Source: Talpa occidentalis (taxonomy: Eukaryota; Chordata; Mammalia; Eulipotyphla; Talpidae). Taken from it: DNA of 64,000 nucleotides. Below, piece after piece: positions 36,432-48,690 of this stretch. The position numbers and the translations under genes were made by a program. The stretch is taken from NCBI RefSeq assembly GCF_014898055.3, contig NW_023602073.1:86470678-86534677 (forward strand), in the 5' to 3' direction. The notes below the pieces were generated by a model. The model made no database searches and had not been told where the DNA came from. It saw only the letters and a program-made list of their open reading frames with translations. Each line of letters opens with the position of its first letter. The stretch's first letter is position 1.

Positions 36432-38929
36432 GTGTACTCCCCAAATCCAGTTGGTGTATCTACAGCTAGATCCAGGGCTACAATGAAGTTTCAAGGCTCA
36501 GTTGAGACAGCCAGTAGCCATGTGCAAAAATATCTGCATTTAAATTTCTACAGGCAAGACTTTGGGGATGGGAAGAATGAAATGAATGGTGAAGATTTTG
36601 CAAAAAGTAACTGGCAGAGGCTTGTGACTGCTCACTAGGAGGATGTGAAAGAAAGAGCAGCACACACCTGGGGTTTCATGGGACAAAAAGTGACAGACAT
36701 CCCAAAAGGAAGGAAAGTTTGGGCTATCTTTAGGCTATTTTGTCAGCACACACATAAAAACACAGAGCTAAAATCCTATAAGATTTTTTAATGTCTCTTT
36801 CATTTGCCTTGTTTACTTTTTTGGTTTATTTTCTTCCTTTTTAAAAAAGTTCTAAGCTCTGCTACAGAGAAACAAGAAAAAGTTTTTTTTTTTTTCCACA
36901 TTTAGACCTGAACTTGAGTGTTGGATAAGCACACATCTGGGGCTTCGTGAGACAAACAATTACTTATTGTCAATTTAGCATTCTACTTTCAGATGTCTTT
37001 TTTCTTTCTCTATACCTAGAAATTTTAATCTTTATATTAAACATAAATTTCAGAAGTATTATATAACTTCACAAAATGTAGTGGCTATAACATTATGTTT
37101 CTTTTTCAAACAAATTTTTAATAGTTACAATTTAATTTTGTGCTTTAAACAATCAATTGGCTCAACAATTGTTAGGCACTTTTTCCATGTAACTAAGCTA
37201 TTTAAGGAGCAGAATAAGAGGGCTGTGGCACTCTTGTGCCAACTGGTCTCACTACCTCCTCACCTTTCTCTCTGCCCATCCTGCCATTCTTCAGCAATCT
37301 CTGGGTCTAAATATATATTAGCATTAACAGGAAACAGCCCAGGCCAAGAGTATGAAGATGAATTAGGGCCCTAATTATTATCAACAGTTACAGGCAGAGC
37401 CTTGTGTATACTGAAATCAGATTTATTTTTAGCTAGTTATTCATTTTCTGAAAGCATTTTATCTTATTTAGAGAACAAAAGGAAGACAATTAAGTGATTT
37501 AGTAGATTTTCCAGAATTCTCTTGCCTTTCTTAATAACTATTCTTAAATGTATTACTCATTTCTCTTCTCATACTGAGTAAAACCTCAGTCATTAATAAA
37601 AAACATGTCAATGTACAGAACTCTCTAAAAACTCTTAAGAGCTCCCTCCTGCTGGCATCAATCCATTCAGTAGCATGGAATAAAACTATATTTTTTAGCT
37701 TGCATATTTTTCATTTGTTATAACAATGTTCAGAAATTCAATTATTTTCAATTATTAGACTTTAAAAGTGTATGGCCCGATGCTCAAGATGCTTGTGGTA
37801 TATATATTTGTCAATATTGTATAATAAAAATTGGTGAGTTTTGTTGAATGTAAATTATCTCAATAACAAATATAGTGGGAAGGAAATAATATAAAAAGAC
37901 TAGGAGAGTGCTGGAAGATATCACACAGAAAGAGAAAAAAGTTGTAAACATGTATTATAAGAGCATGACTTAAAATGTGATAGAAAATATACAACATATT
38001 ATTAATCTTAAGGCAGAAAGAAGTGAAAGTTCAGGTGGGAAAGGCAAAGAGAAGATGGATAATAATTTCGGGTACAATTGGAAATGCTAAAAAGAAAAAA
38101 ATTTCTGGGAAAGTAATGGTCAGGTACTAGAAAACCAGTAACCCTGATTTTACTTCAAGCTGCTCTTAAAAGCTTACCACAAACTCCAGTTTTCACTGAT
38201 ACCTAATTTTAAAAAATAAAGTATAGAAAATTTTTGACAATAAAATTAATCTTATTTACCTCTGTATTAATCTTATTTCCTCTGTACTTCCGCCAGAGGA
38301 AAGAAGGTTTTCTGATCTGAAGAATAGTAGAAGGAAACCCTGTGACTACCTATTACATCGAGGCCGTGTGTGAAGTATTTTATTATTTAATTTCATTTGC
38401 ACAACAACCCTTTGAGCAAACCATCACTTTTATAAATAAAGGAAATTATTTTACTTAATCAAGGGAATGAGATTAAAAAGGGGTACTTTTGGATTTTGAA
38501 CCAAATCTGTTTGACCACAATGTGCTTTTAATAATAATGCTTGCTACTCCTCAAATAGATATTACTTGAACATCACAAATTTGCAAAATTTTGTTTCTTA
38601 GATTAATTTCATCTTGCTTGGTCAGGTCTATCACTTTTGGAATTGTCAAGATCTCTTTGAATTCTTTTGTGACCCAATATATCAGGTTATGCCTAGTGTT
38701 ATGTCAATGGCAAAATGACCCCAATTATTAATAACAGGTCAGGTCAGTGCACAGAGCTCTTGAAATACTCTCAGGAACTCCCTCTCACTGACATCAAATC
38801 ATTCAGTAGCATTGACATTGTCATTCAATTAGTTAAGAGCCATGAGGCTCTTAGTCCTTATCTCTACTATCCTCCCAATCCTCCCTTATAAACCTGTCCC
38901 AACGGACATCTCCCTCATGTAAGTCAGCT

Positions 38930-40165
38930 ACACCAAATTCTTCCAGAAACTTAAAATCCAGAGTTACCTTTGAGTCCTTTCTTTTACTTTCCCATATTCA
39001 TTTCTTCAGTAAACCTTGTCAACTCTATCTTCAAAATATACCCAGAATCTAATTGTTTCTCACCTCCATTGCTATCATCTTGGCTGAAACTGCTATCATC
39101 TCTTATTTGGAATATTGCAGTAGACACCTAAACTCACTCCCAGCTTCCACTCTTGCTCATTCTCAATTTTTTCTCTGTCAGGAAGCCAGAATAATCCTAA
39201 ATAAGGGGTAAATCATATTATGTTTTAACTCCCCTAGGCTAAAAATTAGGAATAAATGGAATTGAACTCTAACCACCTTTGTTCTCTCTTCCCCCTACCC
39301 TCGCCTCACAGTTAACTGTTAACTGGCTCCAAATGCATTCCTGAACTTTGTAAAATTGATTGTTACATCCTTAATAACATTCTCTGTGCCCCTTTGAAGT
39401 TGATAGTGGCATCCAAAACAAACATCTGCTGACTGCTGAAATAACATTCTGCAGGGAGAGTCAGGCAACTTGACTCATGTGGGCTAGAATGCCCAGCACC
39501 TACTTAGACCTGGAAATGTGAAGCCCCACATTTCCCTCACATTCCTCTCCCCTACCATTCTGGAAGCTAACTTCATTAGGGTGCTAACTAGTCCACAAAT
39601 TCCCTTGGTGGCCATCTTGTACAACGAACTCCTCTGTGTAAAGATGTTTCTCACGATTCAGAGTTTGGCTTTCTGGGTGTGAGCAAAAAACCTTGTTTAG
39701 CTGTTTACAATGTCACTCTTCTGCCCCAAGCCCTTCAATAGTTTCCCATTTGACTGAATGAAGTCAAGTCGTCACAAAGGCTTTTTATTATACCCTCCTT
39801 TACCCTTACCTTTCTGATTTCATCTCTTAAAATTCCTTCTCTCATCTATCCGATTATCTAAATGATTGCTCCCTCATTTCCTTCAGATTTTGTACAAAGA
39901 TAATCTTTGTTAGGGAGCCCATTCTTAGTCCACCCTCTTTTGTGCATTTCCTGGTAGAACTTCCTACTTCCTTTTCCTGCTTCATTTTTCTCCATAGCAC
40001 TTTTCACTGAGACACTATACATTTTATGTCTTCTTTTTTAAAATGGCAGTCTCTCCTCTATAAAATGTAAATACCTTGAAAGGAGGATTTTTGTGTATTT
40101 TATTCACCACTGTGGTCTCAGCACCCAAAACATATTTGTTGAAGAATATCACAAAGACCTTTTCA
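38930..40165 (+). repeat. L2 LINE, 3' half, split by an LTR-like insert
   Basis: L2 landmarks in order: caactctatcttcaaaatat near 39020, ttggaatattgcagtagaca near 39110, cccttcaatagtttcccatt near 39730, tttccttcagattttgtaca near 39878, and an aatgtaaataccttgaaagg to catatttgttgaagaata end near 40065-40150. The L2 path is broken between about 39245 and 39705. Confidence 0.65.
39245..39705 (+). repeat. Insert in L2, possibly a solo LTR
   Basis: About 460 bp of different composition interrupts the L2. It ends with gcaaaaaaccttgtttagct and has a C-rich middle (cacattcctctcccctacca). Length and position fit a solo LTR, but no clear TG...CA ends with duplication were established. Confidence 0.3.
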
Positions 40166-40194
40166 AAAGTTCTTTCTTAATTTCAAATATACTT

Positions 40195-40330
40195 AGCAAA
40201 CTTTTCTAACTTCTTTGGGCTCAGCTTTCTCATTTATAAAATGGAGAAAATTAAAATACCTTTTTCATGGGACTGCTGTGACGATTAATAAAATGATGTA
40301 TATAAAGTGCTAAGATAGTAACTATCCCAT
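40195..40330 (+). repeat. MIR SINE fragment
   Basis: Plus-oriented MIR 3' half: gctttctcatttataaaatgg, then gggactgctgtgacgattaa, then tataaagtgctaagatagta. Confidence 0.65.
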
Positions 40331-40394
40331 GGAATGAACTCAGTTCATGTCTGGAATTTACATTGGTCAGTAGCACCAAACAGGGCACCTCTTT

Positions 40395-41560
40395 TTGTTC
40401 ACTCATTTATCATTTACTAAATATTTATTATATGCTGGAAACTCTACAAAGCCTATGAAGAAAAAAGCCCAGTTTTTACCCCAAGGCATAGCTTTACCAG
40501 GTAAAGGGAGTCAGGGACACTTCCAAGAATTGGCTCATGATCTAAATTAAGTAGGGACTTGGTAAGTGAAGAAGATAAAGAAAGGGTCCTCTAGACCAGG
40601 GTTAGCAAACTATCATCTGTGGGCCAAATCTAGACTAAGGCTGTATTAGTAAGGCTCCTGACCTAAGAATTGTTCTTAACTTTTTTTAAGGGTTATAAAA
40701 CATAATGAAAAAGAATGCACAGCAGACACTGTATGTGTTCTACAAAGCATAAAATAGGAATTTAATGGAAACAGTATGTAAAAGCACAAAGTTGGGAAAT
40801 AGGAATTACTTTTCAAAGCATAGCAGGTAGCTCAACTAAAATGAAGGGCATCTGTGGGGACAATAAATGAGAGGCCTGAGGAGGATGAAGCTAGAAAGGA
40901 AGGGTAAGTCAAACAATGAACCCCATGGACTAGGGATGAATCTGAATTTTGGACTCAGAATATGAGTGAATTCAACAGTTATATGCGAATGGAGGAATAT
41001 GGCTAAGAAACAGGAGATCAGTTAGGAAACTAATAAAACAAGAAGTAAGAAATGTAATAGTATCTAAACTAAGATTGAAAAAGAAGAATAAGGAGGGGAA
41101 GAATATTTTAATTGGAAGACATGGTGCATATGGTGATTTTTAGGAGATGGAAAACAGGGGGAGGATGAAAAAGGAGAAATTTGGACTGACTTTCTAGCTT
41201 CTGGAAGTAATATTAGTTTGATTTTGGTGCTCATCACATATAGGAAAATATAAAAGTAGAAAGAGCTTTAGAGGAAAAGTCATGAAGTTCCAAAAAGGCA
41301 CATTGACTTTGACGTTCTAAGAACTTGCAAGTGAAATGCTTAATAGAAAGTAGGCCTGGAGTTCAGGATATAATGACTGGAAGTCTGCAATGTCTGTACA
41401 ATCTAAAGCCTAACAAAGGATGAGATAAGTAGGAGGTATGTGGAAATAAGAGAGAAAAAGAAGTAAGGACAGTAAAAAGACACTAGAGAAATAAATTAAA
41501 GGAAATTAAGAGAGCTTGAGCAGGGGTAGTCAGACAGACAGAGAGCAATCCAGACAATAG
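40395..41560 (-). repeat. L2 LINE, minus orientation, split by a hAT fragment
   Basis: The + strand follows reverse-complement L2: a tttattatatgctggaaact block, a block near 40860 with gagaggcctgaggaggatga, and the block at 41330-41460 with ctggagttcaggatataatg. A hAT-like element at 40597-40760 interrupts it. Confidence 0.5.
40597..40760 (+). repeat. hAT-Charlie-type non-autonomous DNA transposon fragment
   Basis: Starts cagggttagcaaactatcat, then gggccaaatctagactaagg and aagaattgttcttaactttt, in the order of MER3-like elements (terminal cagnggt..., gtttgct-type end). Only one end is clear. Confidence 0.45.
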
Positions 41561-42882
41561 TGGATTTGCAGACACCCAGATGGCCAGGAGAAGCATAGGG
41601 AAAAGGGAATATTCATAATGTCAGATCAAGTAAGAGAATAAGAAAATGTCCATTGTTTTCATTTAAATTTATAACTTAAAAAATATTTTTCACTATATAT
41701 GTCAATGTAGATTTCATCAGTACTATATAGGAATAGTTTAAGCGTTGTTAGGAACAAAATACAGATTACAGGTTAAAGGGGAGCTGAAGAAAAACCAAAG
41801 GAAAAAACAGAGACAAGTATCTGAAACTATTTGATCTCTTGAGTGTAAAATGAAGGCGAAACAAAAAGTGGACATAGGAAATACGGAAGGCAGAATCAAC
41901 GTTTTAACCTTTTAAAATAAATCTGTAATGGATAGGTATTAGCATATTCCCACTTAACTTTATTAAAGTTCTTCAGTTTTCATTATAGAGATAGTACAGT
42001 TAATAGTGATACCACATTATTAGACAAGGAATTACCAAATACCACCATTTTACAATCCCCAATGAAATAATGGGTATAGGCAGTGCTCATCAATGTCTCC
42101 CAAAAGAGAGACCAGTGGACATTGTATACATATGTACACACCTCCACCTATGAAATATTCCTACAAAAAAACAATTGAATGTGACTCAGATCAAGGTCCT
42201 ATAAATAATTACTAGTTTACAGGAAAGATGGGGAGGGGAACATGATGTTATGATGATGCAATCAAAAAATTCCAAAATGTTAGGGAACTCTTTAGGGAGA
42301 AGAAAGCTCAACAACTTACTTTCTTTAATAAAGAAATTGCAAGAAGGAAAACAATGGGGGAGGGGAAGAATAGATAAAAGAAATTTAGGAAACATCCACA
42401 AATTATAATCTATTTGGATTATTATTCAATCTATTTTTGAAAATGAGACAATTGGAAAAATCATGTTGTTAAGGAATTATTAAATTTGAGTGTGCTAAAG
42501 GATTTTTGGCAATGTTTTTTAAATAATCCTTATCTTTTAGATATAAATATTGAAATATTTATGAATGAAATGATATGTCTGGAATTTACATTGAAATAAC
42601 CCAGGGGGGTGGAGATAGATAATCATGAGTTGATTATGGGTAAAGATAAGTGATGGGTGTACATGGGTTCATCGTACTGTTTTCTTATTTTTGTATATGT
42701 TTAAAATTTTCCATAATAAAATATTTTAACTCCCTTTTGTAATATTGTGTCCTTATATCCCCAAGTTGTATTTCCTTTGGTGTCTGTTTATATTTTTACT
42801 TTCTGCAGTGCCATGTGACACACATATTTGTCTGTGATTGTAGTTAATTCTGTGATTGTAGTCCTTTCCATGTTTATAAAAT

Positions 42883-43149
42883 TAAGTTTGGAGCCTCCCT
42901 CATGGCCTAAGTGTTAAGTCTCAGCACTGTCACCATTATGGCCTGAGTTCAATCCCGGCCACGGAGCTAACCCACATATGGCACAGAAGACTTCTCCTTT
43001 TTCTCCTGCTGCTCCCCTTAGCAGTGTATTTCAGTAAATCTGTCTATTCTGCTCCCCACTCTGTTTCTGGTGGGTTCTCTCAACCCCCACACCTCTGGCC
43101 TATACCCCAGTTCTTCTACTCAAAAGTTAAAAAAAAAAAAGTAAGTTTG
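42883..43149 (+). mobile_element. tRNA-derived SINE, head type B
   Basis: A plus-oriented SINE from ggagcctccctcatggccta at about 42890 to an A run ending at 43140. Its head differs from type A (gtctcagcactgtcaccatt in place of the gctgcgaagctgc region), but the body is the same. The short flanking repeat taagtttg occurs at 42883-42890 and 43142-43149. Confidence 0.88.
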
Positions 43150-43880
43150 TAGGGAATTTTATTTTTCTTCCTCATTGGGATCCAATACTTAGTCAAGTTT
43201 ATGTTTCTAAGAATGTGAGGGCAATTTTGGGGGGGAATGGGGAAATAGTGGAAGTAAGAGATTTTTTGAAAACTTTATTCTTTATCCTTGAGATAAACAC
43301 CACACCACCCCCAGAATATTGTATTCCTAGAAAGTCAGTGCCACACCTGACTATATCCAGTCTCCCTTCTTCTCTTTGGAAAGTAAACCATGTAAGATTT
43401 TATAGGTCCTTTCCCCTGACTTTTTTGACATTCCTACTTCATCATCCATTTCTCCAAATTTATCAGCATCATCCCTGGCACAGCAATTCTCTCTTTACTT
43501 TCATTAGATGTTGTCACTTAGTTCATCGGGCCACATTTTTTAAACACTGACAACAACTTGAAGTCATTGTAGGTTTGTTTCTCAGCCAGACCATGCTAAT
43601 TTCTCCCTCACTATTTCCCTTGCTTACACTACTTTATTCTTCAACTTTCTTTAAATGTATGCCTCTCTGTCTTTCAAGAAAGGAAAGTTAAAGCTAACAA
43701 AGGTTTGATAGTAATTAAAAATTAATGAACCTTCAAAGACTCAAGCATGCATCCAGTTTAAAAACTTCAGTCACAATGCATTTTTTCTCAATTAGAACAC
43801 AGACTAGAGCTAAGCAATTTGGTGACATAATAGGACATGGTTTTACTAAATGACTCAGTAAGAAGTGTTACTTTTTCATA

Positions 43881-44210
43881 AATCACTTCAGTTCTTCAAA
43901 TGGTGGCTATTTTAACAATTACCCAGAATTAATCTAATATAATCAATACAGCACACAGGACTAGGATTGGGGGGTCGTGGATGAGGTTAGATTGCATAGC
44001 TGTAGATCCTGTCTTCATCTGAAAGTTTGATAATTTATGTTGTTTGTGGCTCTTTGCATTAATTTTGTGTTAACTAATATTTTTTAAAATAATGCATTAA
44101 AATAGTGTGTATCTTGATTATTGAGGTTTTTTTTTTTTTTGCATCCCCTTAAATTTTGTGCCCAAGGTGAGAGCCTCATTTGCTTCACCCTAGTCCCAGC
44201 CCCAAGTACT
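43881..44210 (+). repeat. Ancient interspersed repeat, copy 1
   Basis: Shares an ordered set of blocks with 45063-45455: aatcacttcagttc, acaattacc-agaat, cttcatctgaaagtttgata, aatgcattaaaat, tgtgtatcttgat and gcatcc-ctta-attttgt. This copy extends further right (caaggtgagagcctcatttg). Its family is not identified; it is present in two same-strand copies 1.2 kb apart. Confidence 0.6.
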
Positions 44211-45062
44211 AAATGCTAGATAATCATTTTTATATCTAAAGAAATTGTGCCTCCATAATAGTATACAAACTGTTGGGCTTTGTCTTCATTTCTTGTTTCC
44301 TAGTGTGGATGAGTTTACAAAGGCCTTATGCTCTTTTCCCTTTTCTCCTACTATAAAGACCAACAGTGTTGTAGAGGATCTGGCTTCACACTTTTTGACC
44401 CTAGCCCAGTACAGGACAGAGGCTTCTCTTGCGTATTCTCACAATAAAAAAGAACTTGGTCATAAAAAATTGGAAAAGATAAAATCAGTAAATTTGTTTC
44501 TAGTATCTGTTATGATGAACTGATTTAATCCCAAGACCATGAAGTTATACACATAATTTTACATTATAAAATTATATCCTATAAATTGAAAGTCTAGTGA
44601 TCCCATTATTTACTTATATAGTATAATTCAAGTAATACAAATAGCATGTGCACACACATGCATGCACACATACACACATCCCAAGCAGGTTACTGCAATG
44701 CTGTTTTATTCTTCAGATTTTGAGGGGATTATACAGAATTCTGCCCCAGAATGGGCACACTGACGGCATGCTTTAAAGTTTAGTTGTTGAAAATTATACA
44801 CCAAAGATATATGTTATGGACCCTCTGTGGCTTAGTCCAACAACCCACAACATACTAGAGTGATTATGAAGTTTAACCAATAATAATTTACCTTCAAAGG
44901 TACAAATGACAGCAACTACAAACCATGAAAAGTTCATAGCTGATAATAAATTATTCTTGAAGATTATGGAATTTCCTTCTGCTAAATAAGCACATGTTCA
45001 GTGTTTGCCAACATTTGGTGGCAGCTGCACTTCATTGAAAACATTGACTTAGGCTTTAAGAA

Positions 45063-45455
45063 AATCACTTCAGTTCCTCAAGCGGTGTGACTTATTATAA
45101 CAATTACCTAGAATCAATCTATGTGCATGTTACAGTGCACGGGACTGGCATGAGGGGAAGGTGGGAGAGGCTAGGCCATGGAGAAAGAGTAAGAATCTAT
45201 CCTCATTATGAATGAATGAATGAATGAATGAATCTTAATAAATAAATAAATAAATCTTGATTCCAAGATAAAACAAACTCAATAAAGTGTGGGTGAAATC
45301 AGCAGATTGCTTTAAAAAAAAAAAAAGAATCTATCCTCATTTGAAATTTTGATACTGTCATTGATTATGAATTTTTACATTTTTCTAAAACAATGCATTA
45401 AAATCTGTGTATCTTGATAACTGAGTCTTTGCATCCTCTTATATTTTGTTCCCAA
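45063..45455 (+). repeat. Ancient interspersed repeat, copy 2, with a retroposon inside
   Basis: Parallels copy 1 at 43881-44210 block by block. It is interrupted by a 117-bp insertion plus target duplication at 45208-45341, exactly where copy 1 is continuous. Confidence 0.6.
45191..45341 (+). pseudogene. Truncated processed retrocopy of an mRNA 3' end
   Basis: A 117-bp insert (45208-45324) is flanked by 17-bp copies of aagaatctatcctcatt at 45191-45207 and 45325-45341. The insert contains TGAA and AATA tetranucleotide runs. It then has a unique stretch with AATAAA at 45281-45286 and, 27 bases later, a run of about 13 A. Poly(A) signal, spacing, A tail and target duplication together mark it as an L1-mobilised 3' end of a polyadenylated RNA. 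The source transcript is not recognised. It has no SINE head. Confidence 0.7.
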
Positions 45456-46159
45456 GTAATGTGTTAATTTATATTTATAAATGCTATATTTAACAAGAAA
45501 ACACTTAGTATATTACTAGTAAACAGTTCCTAATCAAAGCAGACATTAAAGTTCTGGGAATTTTGTCATTTGTCCATAAAAATTACTGTTTTTTTTTTTG
45601 TTTTGTTTTGTTTTGACAGTTTTCTGTTCAAGAGACCCATACTTGACAATCATTGATTGAGAAAACACTCTCTGATCACATTAAGTTTGAGACTCCTTGA
45701 CTCATACAGTAATATAACCTTGATTTATTATTAGCTCACTCAATAACTTAACAAAGATGGGTTGAATGTCTCATCATTGTCAGATAGTATTTTAAGTCCT
45801 TGCAATGAAAACTAATTTGCAATGCTATGTTAAAAGTGCCATTTATGTTTTATATATAGTCTACCAGGGAATACTCAAGTGTAGGGATGTGACTGGAGGA
45901 AGTAATTAGCTCCAGACTTTTACAATTGCTGTTCCAGCACTATCCCCTGCTGTCTGCTATCAGGAATGCCACACATGTGGCTCCTTTGGGAGAACTAGAC
46001 AGGAGTCCACTACTTCTTTAGCGAACTAGTCTCATGCTGGGGTGCCTGGTGTCATTCATCAAAAGAGAAATGAATTTCAGCCCCCACTTTTTCATTAGTC
46101 AGGTGTCCCTGCAATCTACAAATCACAAAACTATATATACTAGTCCAGTGGACTCTTCT

Positions 46160-46425
46160 TTCTCATCTTTTAGGCTGCAGTTCTCATGTCACCTCATAAC
46201 AGAGGCATTCTCTCACCAATTTATTGAAAATAGTTTCTCCCCCCATTCATCACATCTCCTGATTTATGGCTTACACTGCACTTTCTGTACCTAAAAATCA
46301 TCTGGTTCATTTGTTTGTTTTCTTAATTATGTTTTCCCACCTCCACAGAATAGCAGCTTCAAATACAAAATCTAATATACAGTAGGTAATCAATTACTAT
46401 TTCTTCAACAAATGGGTGAACAGTT
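46160..46425 (+). repeat. L2 LINE 3' end
   Basis: L2 order: ttctcatgtcacctcataac, gaggcattctctcaccaatt, then a terminal taatatacagtaggtaatca and tttcttcaacaaatgggtga. Confidence 0.5.
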
Positions 46426-46479
46426 TCTTCAGATGAAAAATCACAGAGTGGTCCTCCACATACAGGGAAAAGAGCATAT

Positions 46480-46780
46480 GAAGGCAAGAAAACAAAACCT
46501 TGCTCAAAACAGTACAAGGTAAGAGACAGAGCACACAGTAGAAGGTAAAAAATGTCAAGAGTTCCAAATCAAGTAGAAAGAGATCAGACCATCAAGTAGT
46601 TTGAATGTCATCCTCAGGGTTAAGACACAATCATGAGAGTTATACTGTTAAGAACAGTGATAATATCAAATTTGGATATTAGAATACAGTCTACAACAAC
46701 GCAGTGCGTGGCTTATGAAGGGAGAAACTAGAGGTGGGAGAACAGTTATGAAAGTACTAAAATTTCCCAATGAAAAATAT
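46480..46780 (-). repeat. Possible L2 fragment, minus orientation
   Basis: Reads loosely as reverse-complement L2 with gcttatgaagggagaaacta and gtgggagaacagttatgaaa. Highly diverged; weak call. Confidence 0.3.
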
Positions 46781-47849
46781 TAAAAGTTTAAACTAAGATC
46801 ACAATTGTAATATAAGAAGATTATAGGAATAATTAGAATGTAGAACTGCCTGGTTTGATGACTAATTGAATGTGAAAGCTAAAGTAGAAAGAATTTTACA
46901 GGGTTATTCCTGCATTTTGACATGGTGATTATGTGAATGACAGTAGCACTCCTTGCCCATCCTGGTCCCATTAGAATCAAATTGTAGCCAAATGATCTAA
47001 GTGGTACCATATGGAATCTTAGGGAGGGTATGATGTACCAATTGCCCAATTTTCCATGTAGACTTTATTCACTTGAGCAAAGAGCAGCTTCAGAAAATGA
47101 GTTTTTAAAAAACTCAGCTGAATCAGCTTGGGAAAGATAGATGTTTAGGTCATCTCTAGCATTAGGACTTTTTAAAATGTTCTCTTTTAGATTTCCCTTT
47201 TCTTCATCTTTAAAGAAAAGTATACTTTTCTCTTATAAACTTGTGAGGGAAGCAAGTCAGCACTGTGAAACTCTTGATAGGAAGTATTGTTGATTAGGGA
47301 CATCCACTCGCTTTCTAAGATCAATGTGATGTGCAGAAAAAAAAAGTGTTACTGAAGTTAATAAATTGCCAGCCTGTTAATTTATATATTGTATTACTTA
47401 ACATAAAATTCCATACTTCTTACTACTACCCTTTGTATTGCATATTTTCCACTTCCCTTTCCAGTTCCACTCTTCACCATTCTTAATTCCTTTCTGAGCC
47501 CCAGGAAGCTGACCATAACAAAGTTCCTTCTAATTTGGTTTAGTTAATAGAAGGCACTGTCAGGAGATTGGAGATAGGGGCATTAATTCCCTTTTGAGTT
47601 TTGGACACTTGGCTTCATCATTCTGCTAAGGACCACAGTCCCCGTCCTACAGATACAATTACAATACAATTAAGTACTCCCTCCCTCCAAATTAATGGGT
47701 AGTAACAGGTACTCACTTCCCTACTCCAACCCTCTCTTTGCCCCAATTACTAGTCCTAGGGAACTGCAGTGTCCATTATGAGTCTCCCTATTTTCTATCC
47801 ACACATTTATAGTGCAACCAAGTTACCTTATTTGAGCCATCTAGTTATT

Positions 47850-47890
47850 TTGAATGATCTATTTTAAACCTTGAATGATCTATTTTAAAC
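47850..47890. repeat. 21-bp tandem duplication
   Basis: ttgaatgatctattttaaac occurs at 47850-47869 and again at 47871-47890, identical and one base apart. A recent replication-slippage duplication. Confidence 0.9.
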
Positions 47891-48489
47891 AGATCCTACA
47901 ATATATAAATTTCAAGGCTTAGGATCACTTCCATTCTCCATAACCAAAAAATAATATGAATACTGATTTCTCTGAAGATAGATCTGGAATTTTTGATAAT
48001 AGGACACATCCATAAAGAAAAGATTCAGAGGGAGTCAGTGAGGAATGATGGGTATGTAGCAACAGATAAACATTGCTACGGTGTGGGAGCAGGAACGAGA
48101 ACAAAACTAAAGCTGGTGAAGAAGTGAGATAGTGGTGTTCCTGCTCTTCCTCAGACCAGACACAAAGGGGTCTCAGCTGTCCCTGCTTTAATGCAAACTT
48201 TGAGGCAAGGACAACAATTCTACAGCTTAGCTCTTCACCATTTTCATTTTGTACTATAAATTCCTTAGAGCTAGAATACTTCTAGTTGATAAGGAAAAAG
48301 ACAATAAATCCTGAAAGCCAAAAAAATGGATCAAATATGAAATCATATGCACAAATGTATGAGGAAAATAATTTCTTTGTAATTGAACCACAGCAGTAAT
48401 TTCATTGACAGAAAATGCAAGTACTTTTTTTTTTGACATATCATTTCAAAACTATCCTTCAGTGCTAAGTGTGACAGCTCCCGATACAT

Positions 48490-48690
48490 ACTCTAGAGCC
48501 AGACTATTCAGGTTGCATCTAGCTCTGCCCTTATTACTGGGCAAGTTTCTTAATTTACTATTCCTCAGTTTTCTCTATAAGCATGAGATAAGACTATCAA
48601 AACAACAAATCACAGGATTGTTGTAAGAATCCCATGAATTATTATCTAAATGGTGGACAAGTACTTAATAAATGTTAGGTACTATTAGCA
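48490..48690 (+). repeat. MIR SINE, nearly full core
   Basis: Plus-oriented MIR: tctagagccagactattcag, ctagctctgcccttattact, gggcaagtttcttaatttac, ggattgttgtaagaatccca, and a terminal taataaatgttaggtactat. Confidence 0.75.

Noticed and set aside
45208..45255. TGAA and AATA tetranucleotide runs as an independent microsatellite
   Set aside because: They lie wholly inside the 117-bp retrocopy between its target duplications, so they arrived with it, although they may have expanded afterwards.
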